From Ectocarpus siliculosus (taxonomy: Eukaryota > Sar > Phaeophyceae > Ectocarpales > Ectocarpaceae): a stretch of DNA of 64,000 bases. Location of the stretch: positions 1,751,749-1,815,748 of the forward strand of contig FN649734.1 in assembly GCA_000310025.1 (NCBI GenBank), read 5' to 3'. Within the stretch, counting starts at the first letter, position 1. Every line of letters starts with the position of its first letter. The position numbers were made by a program, and so were the translations under genes. Below the pieces are notes generated by a model. The model did not search any database and was not told the DNA's origin. It saw only the letters and a program-made list of their open reading frames with translations. Positions 11,264-23,800 of this stretch are shown here, in pieces.

Positions 11264-13655
11264 GATTTGGTTGGTCGCAACAGAACCCGAGACTGACAGC
11301 CTCTATGGTCGCCATGGACCCAGAGGGTTATCATGATCCACGGGGTGTCTTGCTTGGCCGTGCTACCATGGATGTGCTACTGATGACACGTGGATACGAA
11401 CCTCAAGCAAAAAAAATCGCACTGACTACTGGCGTACGTGAGGCGCAAGCGCGGATGTGAGTGCGTAAAAGCACACACACCGACCTCCGCAGCCATCCCC
11501 TATTTCACAAAACCATATATAGAGCTTATCTATAACATTTATTTTATCACTGCGTGTATCCGTGCCCAAAGACGCCGAGGGTTTCAAGAGCTGTGCCGGC
11601 TATTGCTTGTGTCGTTAATGCGACCGGTGACCAACCGAGTTCTTCTGTCCGCCCAGGCACTACATGACTAAGATCTGAGAGGGCAAGTGTCACCGGTCAG
11701 CCTTGAACGAAGAAACAGATGCCACGTGGAAGCACTTTGTAGGTTTCGGTATGGAAACCGCGAGCGCGGGTTCGAGTATGTGTACAATGCATGCTGCTCC
11801 GCGGAGCTCGTACACGAGTACAGGCGGTTGGAGGGATCAGAGCTGAACCGGTTTTGTCTTACCTTGGTCGACGTATCTCTCTTCTATGTTGAGCAGTTTG
11901 TGTATGGTGTCCTCCGTCTGTTGTCCCTGACAAGCAAGAGGACGAGGGAATGAAGCGTGTGCGAACGCAAGAGGGTACGAAAAGGCCAATAAGAGGAGTT
12001 CGTCGATTTTCCGTCTGAATATGTTGCTGTTGAGCGGTTGGTTTCATTCCGTTTTGTTTCTTCCGCACCATGCCTCCATATCTTGGCCCGACAAGCGCTG
12101 CTGGTCGAGTTGAAAATCTCTGCTGTCTTTTGAGAAGAACGCCGTGGTGGGTGGTAACTACCGCATGTGATCGTCTGTTGTGACCCACCATTGTACCGTT
12201 TCGACGGGCGGCACCGCCCCGCCAGCCATGGATAGCGGCATACGTTGGCATTGTCGTCCTGCAACTACCGTACAAAGTTGTACAGTATTGACTACATACA
12301 TGTCTTCAAGTGGATTGTTGTCGTTCTGCTAGATGTCGGTGCAACTAGGGCGACTTGGGTCAACGTTCAGGGGCTGAATAACCGATCGCCTCTGCCAACG
12401 CCGGTCCGAAAAACTGGTCGGGGCAACCTTTGCGAACGATCGCCACCCTTCTGTGCCCCACTCACTCTTCCCCCTTCCACCCTCTCACATTCCAGATTCC
12501 AACGAGCAGCCGTTCACCCATAAAAAACTCATTTCAGCCTCCTCACGTCGCCACCGTAGGGAGGGGACTAATTCATGGCCAAACTCAACGACGAGCACAA
12601 CAGGTAAGCAGGCAGCGGCGTCCACCCTGCTGCTGCTGTGTGGGTGTACCTGGCATTTCGTACACATGGTGTGGTAGCATAGAGACGCGTGTGCGACCGA
12701 CAGCGTTCTATCCGTCCCTCCCAGGGCCGTGACACCGCAGCCAGGGCTTGGTTCTTAAGCGCGGAAACTGTGCCGGACGCACCACCGCCAGCACGAGTTC
12801 GGGGTCGCGACTAGTAGTCTGCACGGTAGCTGCACTCCTCCATCTCTTGTTGGGTAAGCGATTCGATGGAGGAACTCCACCGGCGGTCGAGTATGCACGT
12901 GCCATGGTTTCGATGCATCGAACGATGAACACAGACAGATACATCGACGTCCGTGGTGCCGATACAAGCGAGTCGGTCCTGCCGGGTGCGCTACTACTGT
13001 ACTGTAATGTAACTCACCCCCTTCCTAGCGCGTGGTTTCTGCACATTTCGCGATGACAGAGGACACATTGCGCACCGGCAGCCACACTCGCCGATCATGA
13101 TTTTGTCTGCGTGAATCCCACAGGACATGACTCGCCTGCTCCAGGAGTCACTATCCAATCACAACTAGCACCCCCATCTTGTACTTCCATGACGATGGCC
13201 TAACATGTTATATTATTTGTGTTGTGAGCGAACCTCTTTCTGGGCGTCGTGTACGAAAAATGTGGTATTTCGACCTCACATCTGCAAGCGTAGTACCAGT
13301 GCCTTGGTCTAGGGCATGATGGACGTGTGGTGTACCACGGGGCATTGCATGGTGCACCCCGACATTGAAATACCATCTAAACTCTCCATCGGTGGCGACT
13401 AAACGTGAAACTTCAGCCCCCCACATTCATGCTGCTCAAATATGCTGCTGTAGTTTCCTTGTATAGACTCTGGCGTTTGCCTTGCACGTGCAGCACCAGA
13501 GAAAAGGGCACTACTCGAGATTACTGGTGTCTTGAGGCTGCGAAAGAAACGCGTAATATCGGGGCTATGGGTATCGTGCTCCCTGTGCCTCTTTTGGTGG
13601 TGGCAAGAAGCGATGTCCTTGTGAATCACGCCCTCGACCTCGCCCGTGACATGAC

Positions 13656-14506
13656 TGCTTCCATGGACGTCAATGTCAATTCCATGGAAGTCAATATCGA
13701 CTTCCAACTTCCATGGAAACTACATGTCTTCCATAGAAGTTTTATGGCTTCTATGAAAGTCAGATTGACTTCCTTGGAATCTGTTCGTCTGTTTTGGGTT
13801 CCAGCTTCCATGATGCTTCCATGGAAGCGGTAAACAACTTCCATGGAAGTTGATCCGCTTCCATGGAAACTGATCCGCTTCCATGGAAGCACCCGATGTC
13901 AACCGATCGTTGCTTCCATAGAAGTCGCATTTCGGACTTCCACGGAAGCGCGACGAGCTTCCATGGAAGTACTACTTCCTCCATTGAAGCTCGTCGCTCG
14001 GCGGAGTCTCTGCCACTTTCATGAAAGCACGAAAACGTTCATAAAGGCAAACCGACTTCCGTGGAAGCACCGAAATTTCCATGAAAGCAACTTCACGAAA
14101 GCGTCTGGGCATGAGGTCATTCCAGACCCTAACCCTAACCCCAACTCTAACCCCAAAACAGACCATGGAAGCTATCCCGAGACTGACGAATTCCATGGAA
14201 GCAAACCTAAGCCTGTTTTGAATAGCTTCCATTGAATCCTAAGGTTAGACATCTATGGAAGCTATTCCACTTCCATGGGACTTCCATGGGACTTTCGTGG
14301 AAGTTAACTAATGGAAGTGGCACATCCATATGTCATATCTATCTCTACATAGTTGCACGGAAGTAATATTGCTTTCATGGAAGTTTCGTTTTGCGCTTCC
14401 ATGGAGTACAAAAAGTGTAGCTACCGTTGAACGTCGTGTCAGCCTCCATGGAAGTTAGATCTCTCCAACTTCCATGGAGGCTGATTATATACGTCCATGG
14501 AAGCGG
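13656..14506. repeat. TTCCATGGAA palindrome array, first copy
   Basis: About 34 exact or near copies of the self-complementary word CTTCCATGGAAG lie in 850 bases, with irregular spacers of roughly 8-45 bases. Some variants change both arms symmetrically (CTTTCATGAAAG); others have lost one arm or the centre. Because the word is palindromic it is present equally on both strands. Open frames here (with recurring FHGS, PWK and SMEV) are products of the repeat, not genes. A second array of the same word lies at 18.5 kb. Confidence 0.93.
14126..14157 (+). repeat. Short telomere-like hexamer run inside the palindrome array
   Basis: Five consecutive CCCTAA-like hexamers (CCCTAA twice, then CCCCAA, CTCTAA, CCCCAA) interrupt the palindrome array. 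The type matches TTAGGG telomere repeats. It may be an interstitial telomeric relic or chance. Confidence 0.5.
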
Positions 14507-15750
14507 TACATATTTGTCAAATAGTGTGGGAGATCGCGGGGTTTGTTCCGCACAACAATGAAACGGCGGCTAAATATTTTTTCCGACAACATTTGTCGAC
14601 AACGTTGGCTTCGCGTGGAACGGATCGATTGTTTGTAGTGTGGATCGCAGAGATGGAGTTCAAACCCCACGGCCATATCTTTTGTCGGAGCCACACTTTC
14701 CCTTTATGCCACACGTGCGAGTCGGCAACTGGCACCTACACAACAGGGGTATCCATTGTGACACTCTCGCTCGACGCTGGTCAAGGGGCATGGGGCCTCG
14801 GAATTCCTGGAATGAATGGCCGTGACGGTGTTCAACACTACGGCCATATGCCTTCTGTGCCATGTTCATCGAGACGCCCTAGCCTTACCCGAATATGGAC
14901 GGCTTGCAGCCTCACCAAGATAGAGCATATTCAAACGAACTGTCGGAGTGTCGCAAGACGAGACGGACTTAGCAGAGAAATGTGATTCATGTTGGCACGT
15001 CATTGGTTCGACAGAGAGAACCAAACTCGCGAAAATCATTCGGCTGCTTTGCCGGTTGCCTCTGTTCATCGTACGGCGCGTGAACTTCGTATTCTCAAGA
15101 TGGGCACCCGTGCGATGTCGGAGGGAGAGCGAGCTTCTCTTCAACTACATTACGGCCTGTGAGGAAAAGTTGCCCCACTCATGTCGCGGGGGGTCAACGC
15201 GCTGAAGGCCAAGGCGTCCGGCAAATCGCGAGCGGGAAGCAGGCACGGTTTTAGTTATGCGTGTGTGGCACTTCTCTCTAGTCGATGATGCGCAACTATG
15301 TAGACAATGCCACAGTCCTCTCAAACGTCGTACTGTAAATACCCCCCGATATCCTCTGTGCGCTTCTGTACGTCCACTGTGGCGACGCGGTCAATCTTCG
15401 TAGTCGGTGGTGTTACGACCTGCACGTTGAAATGTGTTGACTACCCGTGCTTGTGCAGGAGACGAGACACCGTGGGTGGATCTCTCCGTTCGTATGAGGG
15501 CCCAAAGTGTTCTAACGCCCTTGCAAAAGCATGTGTTTGCGTGTCTCTGCCGCGATTGTGCGAGCGGTGGTTCCTTTTTTGACCTGAAAAGACTACTATG
15601 GCGCTGTCCTGCTTTGCTTTGTGACGCAGCGACTCAAGGGAGGCGGCCTCGGTCGAGGAAGGCCCGCGCCACCAACACCCCCACCGTCACCACCACCACC
15701 GCCATCATCATTACTACCCCATGTCACGTCTACGGCGACTGCGACTGCGA
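14507..15750. other. Unassigned stretch between palindrome array and satellite
   Basis: No gene is supported. A plus-strand frame near 14985-15250 (MGTRAMSEGERASLQLHYG, then after a TGA, MSRGVNALKAKASGK) looks like an eroded coding fragment interrupted by a stop. Its family is not recognisable. Confidence 0.3.
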
Positions 15751-15754
15751 CCAT

Positions 15755-15799
15755 CACAGCCACAGCCACAGCCACAGCCACAGCCACAGCCACAGCCAC
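15755..15799 (+). repeat. CACAGC hexanucleotide microsatellite
   Basis: About seven and a half perfect tandem copies of CACAGC. It produces apparent His-Ser or Ala-Val repeat proteins in open frames on both strands, which are rejected. Confidence 0.95.
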
Positions 15800-16019
15800 G
15801 ACCAGCGTCGCGGCCACCGTCGCATCCGCATCCGGAATTGCCTCCGCCACCGTCGTCGCCAATCGTATAGGATGTTTCAGGCGAGAGGCGGCGGCTTGTA
15901 GTTTCGGCATGTTTTTCTCTCTTTTCCGATAGGCTCGAGTGTGTCTGCCTCTTCATATCCTACACCGGGGTTGCACATTCTTTGGGGGGGGGCGTTGCGT
16001 GATCTGAACAGGTCGAGGG

Positions 16020-17655
16020 TTCAGTTTCCTGTCGCACGAGTAGCATTTCCCATTAGGTGCAAGTAGCTTGCCCAACCAACCCGATGATGGCTACAGGGAG
16101 AGATTCAAGTTGCTCCGTCCCACAAAATCCTCCGGGATGACGCCGAGATGAGTCTGCCGTCTCTGCTGCCTCACAGCTAGAGGCCGGCCAGTACTTTTCG
16201 GCGTGGGTACGGGAGGCAAGCCTCTGAAAATGCTTTCATCGGGAAGCGGCTTGCACAGATATCGCTAGGAAGCTACATGTCGCATGCCTTGTTTACGTCT
16301 ATACCACTACGGATATTGCGCGCTCTGCGGGGGTGGGGGACGTTGCGTTGACCTGAGCAGTTCGAGGATTCAGTTTCCTGTCGCACGAGTAGCATTTCCC
16401 ATTAGGNNNNNNNNNNNNNNNNNNNNNNNNNNNNNNNNNNNNNNNNNNNNNNNNNNNNNNNNNNNNNNNNNNNNNNNNNNNNNNNNNNNNNNNNNNNNNN
16501 NNNNNNATCCGCATCCGGAATTGCCTCCGCCACCGTCGTCGCCAATCGTATAGGATGTTTCAGGCGAGAGGCGGCGGCTTGTAGTTTCGGCATGTTTTTC
16601 TCTCTTTTCCGATAGGCTCGAGTGTGTCTGCCTCTTCATATCCTACACCGGGGTTGCACATTCTTTGGGGGGGGGCGTTGCGTGATCTGAACAGGTCGAG
16701 GGTTCAGTTTCCTGTCGCACGAGTAGCATTTCCCATTAGGTGCAAGTAGCTTGCCCAACCAACCCGATGATGGCTACAGGGAGAGATTCAAGTTGCTCCG
16801 TCCCACAAAATCCTCCGGGATGACGCCGAGATGAGTCTGCCGTCTCTGCTGCCTCACAGCTAGAGGCCGGCCAGTACTTTTCGGCGTGGGTACGGGAGGC
16901 AAGCCTCTGAAAATGCTTTCATCGGGAAGCGGCTTGCACAGATATCGCTAGGAAGCTACATGTCGCATGCCTTGTTTACGTCTATACCACTACGGATATT
17001 GCGCGCTCTGCGGGGGTGGGGGACGTTGCGTTGACCTGAGCAGTTCGAGGATTCAGTTTCCTGTCGCACGAGTAGCATTTCCCATTAGGTGCAAGTAGCT
17101 TGCCCAACCAACCCGATGATGGCTACAGGGAGAGATTCAAGTTGCCCCGTCCCACAAAATCCTCCGGGATGACGCCGAGATGAGTCTGCCGTCTCTGCTG
17201 CCTCACAGCTAGAGGCCGGCCAGTACTTTTCGGCGTGGGTACGGGAGGCAAGCCTCTGAAAATGCTTTCATCGGGAAGCGGCTTGCACAGATATCGCTAG
17301 GAAGCTACATGTCGCATGCCTTGTTTACGTCTATACCACTACGGATATTGCGCGCTCTGCGGGGGTGGGGGACGTTGCGTTGACCTGAGCAGTTCGAGGA
17401 TTCAGTTTCCTGTCGCACGAGTAGCATTTCCCATTAGGTGCAAGTAGCTTGCCCAACCAACCCGATTATGGCTACAGGGAGAGATTCAAGTTGCCCCGTC
17501 CCACAAAATCCTCCGGGATGACGCCGAGATGAGTCTGCCGTCTCTGCTGCCTCACAGCTAGAGGCCGGCCAGTACTTTTCGGCGTGGGCACGGGAGGCAA
17601 GCCTCTGAAAATGCTTTCATCGGGAAGCGGCTTGCACAGATATCGCTAGGAAGCT
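16020..17655 (+). repeat. 349-base satellite, several tandem copies across an assembly gap
   Basis: The block beginning TTCAGTTTCCTGTCGCAC recurs at 16020, 16369, 16703, 17052 and 17401. Copies either side of the gap are 349 bases apart and nearly identical (for example a T/C change at GTTGCTCC/GTTGCCCC). The last copy is truncated near 17655. The true copy number is unknown because an N gap falls within the array. Confidence 0.92.
16407..16506. other. Assembly gap (100 N) with duplicated flanks
   Basis: A 100-base N run. The 583 bases before it (15824-16406) appear again, identical as far as I can see, immediately after it (16507-17089). This is the signature of two overlapping contigs that were not merged. 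Confidence 0.9.
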
Positions 17656-18490
17656 GGGTCGCATGTTGATGTGTAGAGCGTTCGATCTGCATAAAGTCTT
17701 GGAAGCGGTTGGGTGTCGTCAAGCAACATGGCTGACGTCATCAGGAAGACATGATCACGGCGTGCGTGATTTCACGATTCGAACCTGGTCGACTTCTCTA
17801 ACTTTCCTCGATCGTAGTCACACCTACTGGCCTTGACAAACCGCCGAAACCATCCTCTTGCTGACGTTCTCTGTTCGTGTTGGATACTTTTTGTGCGAAA
17901 AGGGAACGTCACCGCCTCGCTTTGTATGTTCTTGGCCGCCACGTGTGCCCTGACCCTTGTCCGTCCCCCAATCCCCAGGTAGCTCTTCTCGCTGGCGTCC
18001 AGATCGTCTCTCCATTCGGCGGGCATCTTCGAGTCCGGCTTTCCCTCGTGCGTTGGCGGTGCCATAGTCAAGGGATCGAGCTTTGGTTACGTAGTACAAC
18101 GGCGAAGAATTGCCACTCGGAGAATGACAGTGAACCGGAGTAGTAGCGTACAGAGAGTGACCGTTGGAGGCGAAAATGTATTATTATTATGGACGCAGGA
18201 AAACAAGAAATGATATCGGCGGTTGTCCGGGGAAATTCGGTTTGAAATGGATTTGGCGGTTCGGGGGCCGTCTCTGGCTTGGCAAGTCTCATTTTCAAGA
18301 CTTACTCTCGCTCGCGAACGAACATGGAAGGTGGCAATTAGAAAGCCTTTGATTGTTGGCATGGGATGCCTAGGAGGTCACGCGTTCCGTGGGGCGCCTC
18401 TATGCGACTATGCAAGATTGAATTCGAGCCCCGTCTCAACGCTCTCCAGGACAACCACCCAATCTCATACACTATTTGACAAATTAAATG
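17656..18490. other. No gene seen
   Basis: Unique-looking sequence between the satellite and the second TTCCATGGAA array. Open frames overlap on both strands without motifs or matching splice sites. Confidence 0.4.
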
Positions 18491-18494
18491 TATT

Positions 18495-18990
18495 CAGCTT
18501 CCATGGAAGTTAATTTTGACTTCCATGGAAGCTGAAGCTACTTCCATGGAAGCTACTCCCTACTTCCATGAAAGTGACACGTTTTTACTTCCATGGAGGA
18601 AGCGCTGCGCGACACTTGCATGGAAGTCAAGTTGACTTCCATGGAAGTCAGTATTGAAAAAGGTGAATGTGCCACTTCCATGGAAGTCGAATTTCCATGG
18701 AAGTCCGGACTTCCATGGAAGTGGCGTAGCTTCCATGGAAGTTACACTTAGACTTCGATGGAGGCTGCTCAAAAGAGGGCAATGACAGCTTCCATGGAAG
18801 TAGTAAAGCTTCCATGGAAGTGAGATCACGGACTTCCATAGAAGCTCTTTCGGATGGAATGAGGTAGCTTCCATGGAAGTCCACAACGGTTTACATCGCT
18901 TCCATGGAAGTCGTCGACGAACACTTCCATGGAAGTCATCGAACGAGCTTCCATGGAAGTATATTGCGTCCATCCAACTTCGATGGAAGT
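18495..18990. repeat. TTCCATGGAA palindrome array, second copy
   Basis: About 20 copies of (A/G)CTTCCATGGAAG(T/C) in 500 bases, denser and less diverged than the 13.7 kb array, mean spacing about 25 bases with no fixed period. The frames rich in FHGS, PWK and SMEA on the minus strand are by-products. The two arrays bracket about 4 kb containing the satellite. Confidence 0.93.
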
Positions 18991-19807
18991 AAAGGAAAAA
19001 ATAATCAGATTTTAACAGCGGAGGGAGGCTCGTTTTTTTGTGGAAAATTTTGCTAAACTTTTCGATTTAAGCAACTTTCTTCGAAACAACACACCACCAC
19101 CAGGCACCACACACAACACATCATCAGGCACCACCCACACGCACACACACAGTACAAGGTAATAGCCTTGGGAGGCGCGTCCAGTTTTCTTCTGTTGCTG
19201 CTGTTTCTGTCTTTGATCCGAAGGATAGTTTAGCCTCCCCCATGCTGCCCCCTCACGGGGTCCCGGTTCACGGCAGATAGAAGTGTTTTGTGTTTTCAAC
19301 CGCACTAAGACTGACATCTTTTCATTGGTCAGCCGGTTAGCGCGGTCGACGCTAATAATAAAAACACACACACACAGTCTGCAAGAACATGTCCAGCGGC
19401 CGCCCAAATAAAACCCAGCGCCAAGCGCAAAGGCCCTGGAGTTGGCGCGCCACCAACACAAAAAGGGGGAGGCTGCACGGTCAGAAAACCAAGTTGGGGT
19501 TTGGTTGTATATTTACTTCCTGTCGCTGTACTGGTGCGAGTTCGTGTGCTGGGGTTGAGGGGGCAACACAGACATGCACACGCATGCATGCACGCACACA
19601 CACTCAACAGCAGAGTAGTGGGAGCGCTGTGATCAAGGGTGCAGCTGTCACGCAGCGCACCACAAAATACAGCAGTACGTACATGCGAACAGGGGAAGTT
19701 CGTTGGGTGACTGTCGTCCCACAGCCAATCACATGAAGCCGCCTTAAATCGGAAATATTCGCCTGCAGGAAGTTTCCAGGAAACTTTCCGGTTCCCACAC
19801 AATCTTG
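18991..19807. other. Non-coding stretch with CA repeats and a dispersed repeat
   Basis: Holds short CA/ACAC runs near 19135, 19365 and 19595 and one copy of dispersed repeat R2 (19236-19375). No gene is supported. Confidence 0.45.
19236..19375 (+). repeat. Dispersed repeat R2, copy 1 (tRNA-like core)
   Basis: Shares with 61745-61860 and 62107-62226 an order of blocks: a GGGTCCC motif, TGTTTTCAACCGCAC, then GGTCAGCCGGTTAGCGCGGT followed by AATAATA. The last block resembles the D-arm/A-box of a tRNA gene, so a tRNA-derived SINE is likely. Confidence 0.6.
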
Positions 19808-20255
19808 TATATGGATTCACAGTTATAAAAGTGAATATTTGACTGTTATAACAGTGAATTGACATTTATAACAGTCGGCTCACTCCTTTAACAGTCATTG
19901 TTATTTCACTGTTATGACAGTCAGTTCATTCACTTTCATAAGAATCAGCTGACTCTTATGATAAGAGTCAGCTGACTCTTATGAAAGTGAGGTGTCAGTT
20001 CACACACTGTTATAACAGTCAGCTGACTCTTATGAAAGTGAGGTGGGTGCACATTACTAACAGTCAGTTTGGGGACTGTTATAAAAGTGAAACGACTGTC
20101 AGCTGACCATTATGAAAGTGAGGTGTCAATTCAAACACTGTTGTTACAGTCAAACACTGTTGTTACAGTCAGCTGACTCTTATGAAAGTGAGGTGGGTGC
20201 ACATTACTAACAGTCAGTTTGGGGACTTTTATAAAAGTAAAACGACTGTCGTGCA
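19808..20255. repeat. TTATAA-centred palindrome array (CTGTTATAACAG family), copy 1
   Basis: Dense array of CACTTTTATAAAAGTG- and ACTGTTATAACAGT-like words, many perfectly self-complementary. An approximately 84-base block (20018-20101) is duplicated at 20168-20252, so the array also grows by segmental duplication. The two main words differ at symmetric positions in both arms. Confidence 0.92.
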
Positions 20256-20867
20256 AGTCACCTTCAACAGCCAGGCGGTAAAAATGACTTTGATTTTGGA
20301 GCAGTTCTGCAGCTCTCATCAAGAAACGGAACGATGGGACGAGCACATACTTGCCCAAGCGCATCATTGCATCATAGAAATATGCAACTTCAGTTACAGC
20401 TTCCAGGCGCATGACGTGACGAAGGTAATTGCGATATGGCGATCCTCGGGCAGGAAAGCCCGTACGTGTTGTGCACCGCATAAATAAGACGAACCCCCTG
20501 TGCAGCCAGAACGATTCTCACGTGTGTGTACGGCTGGTTCACCTAGGTTCGCACATACCGCGAGCAAGACGTAAAGGGGTAAAGGCACACTACACCCGCG
20601 GACAACACCTTTGGTACCACCGCGGGCCTTCCTCCGACGACGCAAATGAACCCCACGGCAGATGAACAACCTCGATGAAGGTCGTTGAGTGAACCACTCA
20701 ACCGGTGACAGTAACCACTCAACCCGTGACAGTAGGTCTCTGTCGGGGGTCCTATCCGACGATCGGTGAATGCCAATCTAGACCCGCACAAACAGCGGTG
20801 AACTGCTGACTAAACGCAAAGGTTACACCACAACCAGAACATGTACAGCATCTCTCCACCACCGATC
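20256..20867. other. Unassigned stretch beside the KDZ gene
   Basis: A minus-strand frame at 20270-20440 (contains EVAYFYDAMMRLGKYVLVPS) reads naturally and might be a small exon or a relic, but no motif or splice partner was found. Confidence 0.3.
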
Positions 20868-23800
20868 TCAACCATCGAAGTTAGGGTGCTGGCTCATCAG
20901 TTTGGACCTGAGAAGGGTCTCATTCCGAACAAGGATAGCGTGGTTGAGGAAGAAGTCCCTCAGCACTTGAGGCATCTGTTTGACGACGACCCCAAAGCCT
21001 AGAAAAGCAGGGGAAAAGCATGGCAGCAAAAAAAAACAAAAACACGACGTGGGCGCAAAAATCGGTCTTTTGATGGTGTGGGCGTGCATGTCGGCAAGAC
21101 AGTCGGAAGACAAGAGACAGACCAGATCGCACAAGAACATGTATACCCCGGACGTTTCGTGTGTGCTGTCTCGCATTAATGAAAACACCCTGTTGTGCCG
21201 TCGCCAGGGAAACGCCAAGTCTCTGTTATGAAAGTGAGAATCACATGTTACAAAAGTGAACCAACTGTTATAAAAGTGAACCCACAATAGTAAAAAGTGA
21301 ACTCTTTTTCCGGGGTCAACACAAAAGACAAGAGGGCGGGTGAGCACACATGTCCTTCGGGGCTTGTCCGCCAGAGCGTGGGATCGTCGCGGGCCTCCGG
21401 CGAATTGAAGATAGCGCAGTTAATCTGTCACAGTATATCGCAACACGAGTCCCAGGGCACGAGGCAATCGAAGTTACATGACGGGGTGGCGAAGCAAGGT
21501 TAGCTACCGCAAGCATCGGGGTCCCCGCACATGTCGGTCGGGGTCTCCGCACAGGGTGCGCGGAGAAAAAGCGAGTTCCAAATATTTAATTGACTTTCCG
21601 CACAGGTATCGCGGTCGCATGCCTTTGCAATCAGAATCTGACCAGGACTTTTCAAAGGCGTCCGCACATCCGATACTTACGGTAGTCAAAGTACAGTTGG
21701 GACATTGTTTCCCACGCGTTCACTCTTTCGGTTGTGTAGAAGGAAATGTCACTCGTACCTCATTGTGAGACCGGAAGTGGAATCTTGAGGACGCCACAGC
21801 AAGAGGAAGCCAAAGATCAATGACCATGACAAAAGGGGTCGGCGGAACACACGAAAGCGGCAAGGGAAACGTTAGCAGTGCTACTTGCAGGTCGCCGTGT
21901 AGGTCGCGGTCAGATGCAGCGGTTGGGCTAGGACCCGGTTCGCGAACAGGTTGATAAGCGGTGACAAAACATGACAGGCAAGCCCCACGTGAAGTAGCTA
22001 TGACCAACTACAGAGGTACAACACACCCGCTATTGGTATTGGTCCCCTACCTGGAGCTCAGCAAAACGAGTAGACACGTCATCGGTGGCACGGGAAAAAA
22101 GGGAACTAACAGTTACATATAACAACCTGTCCACGATGTAGCGACACATCAGCCAGCCCAGGTGAGGTGCAAGAGGCGGTATTCCAGGAGCCGGCACGCG
22201 AGGTCGTAAAACAGGATTCCAGGCCTGGAGAGAGGGTCAGGCCACATTAGATCCAAGGCCGCGCACACGCACTCCATGCCCTCGTGGGCTGCAAGAGCAG
22301 AGATTCCCGAAATAATACCGCAGTTGAGGGTGCCCACCAGATGACCGTATGAGTTGTGCCTTGAAAACATCACTCGCAAGAGTTTGATGTCGTCAGGCTG
22401 GGTGGACAGGCAGCAAAAGGGAATATCGACGGGTCAAAACAAAGTGTTGTTTTTCGAGCGGAACGAGACGTTCAGTAATCGGTGCTTCAGCACAAGCAGG
22501 GATGGACACAACATGCAAACTCTCTTTGCCGTTCAACATATTTTACCAGGTTCAGGTCATGCAAACTCTCTGTGCCGTTCAACATATTCTACCAGGTTCA
22601 GGGTTGTACGCATGTACGCGTGTACTACCGCCGTCGGACTCGAGGCCGCTATTCACGGAAGGAAAGGCAAACCTTTTCGGGACGAGTCATAGGTTCCTCG
22701 AAGGCGATGGCACGCCGATAGACAAACACACGCCCTGCTGGTTGACAACATCACAAACGCCAACAGATTATATAAGTTGTGTACCAGTAAGAGCGTACGT
22801 CGGACATACCTCCACTTCGATGCCAGCAGCCCGCATCCTTTGCTTGCACCGGTAGTCTCCGAAGTTGTTGAAAACTTTCGACCGCCTTTCCATGTCAGCG
22901 TGTTCTGCGCAGGCCAAGCTCCCATCCTCATGGTCGTTGAGGCACTCGGGGGAGGTAACGGCGCAGCGATGTTCGTAGATAGGAGCGTGGTGCTCGCAAA
23001 ACCTTGGGTTTGTTAGACAACAGGCGGGGGCGGCAGTGTCGGTTGCGACGGCAAGGATGGGGGCTTAATTCGCAGGATGCAAGTGCTGGGAAGTGCAGGC
23101 TGTAGTAGTCGACATAAGAGACGGCGTTCGAGGCATGCATGCACGCCTACACGTCAGACGTGCGAATAACAGGGTACACACCGTTCAAGGAGAGTGGCAT
23201 AAGGGAACACAGATAACACGAAACGTATGAAACGATACAGTTTAACAACTTACTTAGCCTAGTGTTGGACTTGCTGCAACCGCCAAAAGATAAACTGCTT
23301 ACCGCCGAAGCGCGTTAAGTACACTCGCAAATCGGCGACGTAACCGATTTCGTACTCCTCACCTGGCCCCACTGAGGTTGGGCAGATCATGGGGGCACTC
23401 ATGCACCGCACCGCAGCCCCCCCGGGTGTTGGTGATGCCGTCGATCACAGCCGCTTTAATGGAACACAGCTGGCCGTCGACCTCGATTGTTTGGCGGCAG
23501 AGGTCGCAGCTGTGCCTGTGCCAAGCCACGTTCTCCCAGAAACCCTCGTTTTGATCCGCCATCAACTCACGGAGACCCTTCCAATGATTTGCCCCGCTTT
23601 GTTCCCCGTCGATGTCTCGGACCCATACCAACCGTGGGTTCCCCACGACAAGGGTCAACCCTTCCGGCGGGAAGGTTAGCCAAGGACCTTTGTCGCAATA
23701 AATCGCACAAGGAAGTCAGGGGAGCGCAGTCAAGCTGCAGCAATACGGAAAACAGGGAATAGTGTGCAATGAGCATCATCCAACGATGGCGAAGCAAAGG

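Larger units (their letters stand above)
9926..13655. other. Mostly non-coding stretch
   Basis: Apart from the two possible exons at 10.7 kb, no gene is supported. It contains a 24-base unit repeated twice (11216-11263). It also contains a possible short first exon at 12575-12603 (ATG followed by nine codons beginning MAKLNDEHN, then a strong GTAAGC donor), for which no second exon was found. Confidence 0.4.

Noticed and set aside
13399-14235. Open frames on both strands with repeated FHGS, PWK and SME residues
   Set aside because: They are translations of the TTCCATGGAAG palindrome in three registers; the same happens at 18560-18973.
13656-14506. Possible CRISPR array
   Set aside because: Repeats are 10-14 bases, palindromic, degenerate and irregularly spaced in a eukaryotic context with no cas genes.
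15596-15932. His-Ser, Ala-Val or Cys-Gly repeat proteins
   Set aside because: All derive from the CACAGC microsatellite and read openly on both strands.
16284-16639. Frames crossing the N run at 16407-16506
   Set aside because: They contain unknown sequence and duplicated contig ends; same for the frames across 32092-32249 and 55270-55369.
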